Shown: positions 62,853 through 64,000 of the stretch, piece after piece | Numbering within the stretch: position 1 is the first letter of the stretch | Layout: every line of letters starts with the position of its first letter | NCBI GenBank assembly: GCA_016873255.1 | Contig: VGXR01000001.1 | Span: 53,261 to 117,260 of the forward strand | Length of the DNA stretch: 64,000 bases | Origin: Planctomycetota bacterium | Lineage (GTDB): Bacteria > Planctomycetota > Phycisphaerae > Phycisphaerales > SM1A02 | Direction of reading: 5' to 3' | Notes under the pieces: model-generated | Seen by the model: only the letters and a program-made list of their open reading frames with translations | What the model was told of the DNA's origin: nothing | Database searches by the model: none | Position numbers and translations under genes: made by a program

Positions 62853-63995
62853 TCAGCTGCCGGCCTTGCGGATGTCCGACAGCTGCTTGCGGAGCTCCTT
62901 CAGCTGCTTCTCGATCTGCTCGACGCCGCGCTCGCCGATCTGGCCCTCGATGCACGGCGGGCAGCGCTTGTTCCACTGCAGGAGCTTCTCGAGGATCTGG
63001 ATCTGCGAGGCGATCTGCTCGGCCGCGCCGCCGGCGCGCGGGATGTTGAGGCGCTGCTGCTGGAGCTGGAAGTCCTTCTCGCACTCCTCGAAGAGCTTCT
63101 GGAACGCGGTGGCCACTTTCACGCCGTAGTCGCTGACCTCGTACCACTCCTTGAGGCCCAGGAGCGGCGCCAGCTCCTCGCCGCTGTTGGCGGTGCCCTT
63201 GCTGAAGCCCGAGTCCAGCGCGTTGTCGGCGTTGAAGGTCAGGTTGTCCTTCTCGTCGGAGAGCACCACCTCGCCCGGGAGCCCGGTGCGGTGGTCGTGG
63301 AAGGTCGGCTTGCCCGTCACCGGGTCCTTGGTGTAGGTCAGCACGGGCTTCGACAGCACCATGGCCTCGAACACGGCGCGCGGACGGCCGTTCTTCTCGA
63401 TGATGGCGCCGAGCTCGTCGCGGAACCTGTCGAGCGGCTCGCCGTACACGCTGTCGCGGCCGCGGATCATCATGGCCGCGCCGAGCGCGCCTTCCCTGCG
63501 GAAGTAGATCTCGTCGCACTGCATCGAGGTGACCGCGGCGGCCGAGATGGCCTCGCGGACCCAGGCGACCACGCGGTGGCGCTCGCGCGTCTTGGCGATG
63601 GTGTCGACGATCTTGAAGATCTCGGTGACCAGGCCGCCGGGGCTGTCGATCTCGAGGACGATGATCTGGCCGGGGCCCCACTTGTCGGCCTCGAGCGCGA
63701 GCTTCTCGATCTCGGCCGCGCGGGCCGTCTGGCCCACGCCGCCCTTCCACGGGAGGCGGAACACGCCCTTCTTCGGCGCGATGCGGTAGCCCTGCTCATC
63801 GAGCTGGAAGCCCTGCGCGTCGACCTTGCCGGAGGGCTTGCCGGTGGCGCCGCCGGCGGCGGTCGCGGACTTCGCGGGCGACGCACTGCCCGTCGGAGCG
63901 GCCGTCGGAGCGGCCGCCGGGGCGCCGCCCGAGGCAGGGGCGCCGCCCGAGGCAGGGGCGCCGCCCGAGGCAGGGGCGCCGCCGACCGTCTTCAT
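62853..63995 (-). CDS. ClpP-class/NfeD-like serine protease (start may be outside window)
   Basis: At least 380 residues. After a GGAPAS triple repeat (tandem 18-bp DNA repeats at the N-terminus) and a Pro/Ala/Thr/Gly linker, a ClpP-like domain follows. It has IIVLEIDSPGGLVTEIFKI ('IdSPGG' as in SppA/NfeD), RVVAWVREAISAAAVTSMQCDEIYF with a Ser at the nucleophile position (AISAAA, usual AaSAGa), and EGALGAAMMI. Next comes a charged C-terminal helix region. No signal peptide is seen at ATG 63995, six bases from the window edge, so the true start may lie beyond. NfeD-type proteases are typically paired with SPFH proteins. Confidence 0.75.
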   Translation of the reverse strand: MKTVGGAPASGGAPASGGAPASGGAPAAAPTAAPTGSASPAKSATAAGGATGKPSGKVDAQGFQLDEQGYRIAPKKGVFRLPWKGGVGQTARAAEIEKLALEADKWGPGQIIVLEIDSPGGLVTEIFKIVDTIAKTRERHRVVAWVREAISAAAVTSMQCDEIYFRREGALGAAMMIRGRDSVYGEPLDRFRDELGAIIEKNGRPRAVFEAMVLSKPVLTYTKDPVTGKPTFHDHRTGLPGEVVLSDEKDNLTFNADNALDSGFSKGTANSGEELAPLLGLKEWYEVSDYGVKVATAFQKLFEECEKDFQLQQQRLNIPRAGGAAEQIASQIQILEKLLQWNKRCPPCIEGQIGERGVEQIEKQLKELRKQLSDIRKAGS

Positions 63996-64000
63996 CGCCA

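Overview
The window is very GC-rich and densely coded, and the content points to a planctomycete, most likely of the Phycisphaerae type. Pointers are an exported beta-helix protein ending in paired dockerin-like repeats, an exported subtilase with Cys-rich CC...WDxxC modules, a DUF2752 protein, a full MoxR/Bat operon, LpxB (so an outer membrane with lipid A), and several conserved proteins I cannot name. No phage, insertion sequence, plasmid or CRISPR was seen. Four tRNAs are present (Glu-CTC, Glu-TTC, Ser-GCT, Ser-CGA).

Layout. 1-2400 (minus): end of a lipoprotein gene, csrA with its own terminator, a 346-nt non-coding stretch full of GGA-loop hairpins that ends in a Rho-independent terminator, then a lone mraZ with a 10-bp-periodic TGGGN operator. 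2600-13200: flavin reductase and amidohydrolase; a minus operon of DUF2752, two related lipoproteins and a glycosyltransferase-like protein; an M19 dipeptidase; a ParA ATPase followed by a ParA-like protein lacking Walker A; aroB; and a dockerin protein. 13280-13664: two tRNA-Glu genes, with a 20-bp tandem array apparently copied from the 3' end of one. 13700-16050: nucleoside-phosphorylase-like gene, nadD and an unknown gene. 16088-21279: five-gene branched-chain amino-acid-type ABC operon (livFGMH and binding protein) whose LivG carries a roughly 90-residue hydrophobic insertion. 21334-30326: Ysc84-like lipoprotein, lpxB, aspS, a dicarboxylate-type symporter with trxB, an exported unknown, and purD. 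30505-39731: large exported subtilase, GbsR/MarR regulator, tRNA-Ser, DedA protein, a sucC with no sucD beside it, HAD phosphatase, DUF4126 protein and a small basic L28-like protein. 39855-49781: a beta-hydroxyacid dehydrogenase-like gene, then a tightly coupled moxR-DUF58-batA-E operon. 49800-51889: 16-bp minisatellite, tRNA-Ser, rpoZ, rnpA, yidD and an FAH-family gene. 51913-63995: a six-gene operon with three SPFH proteins (one carrying seven membrane spans), an ABC ATPase, a permease and a helical membrane-anchored protein, flanked by a second permease and a ClpP/NfeD-like protease.

The most novel items are the candidate CsrB-like RNA beside csrA, the SPFH/ABC/protease locus, the membrane-inserted LivG and the tRNA-derived repeat array. 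All functional statements rest on reading sequence motifs; no database search was possible.
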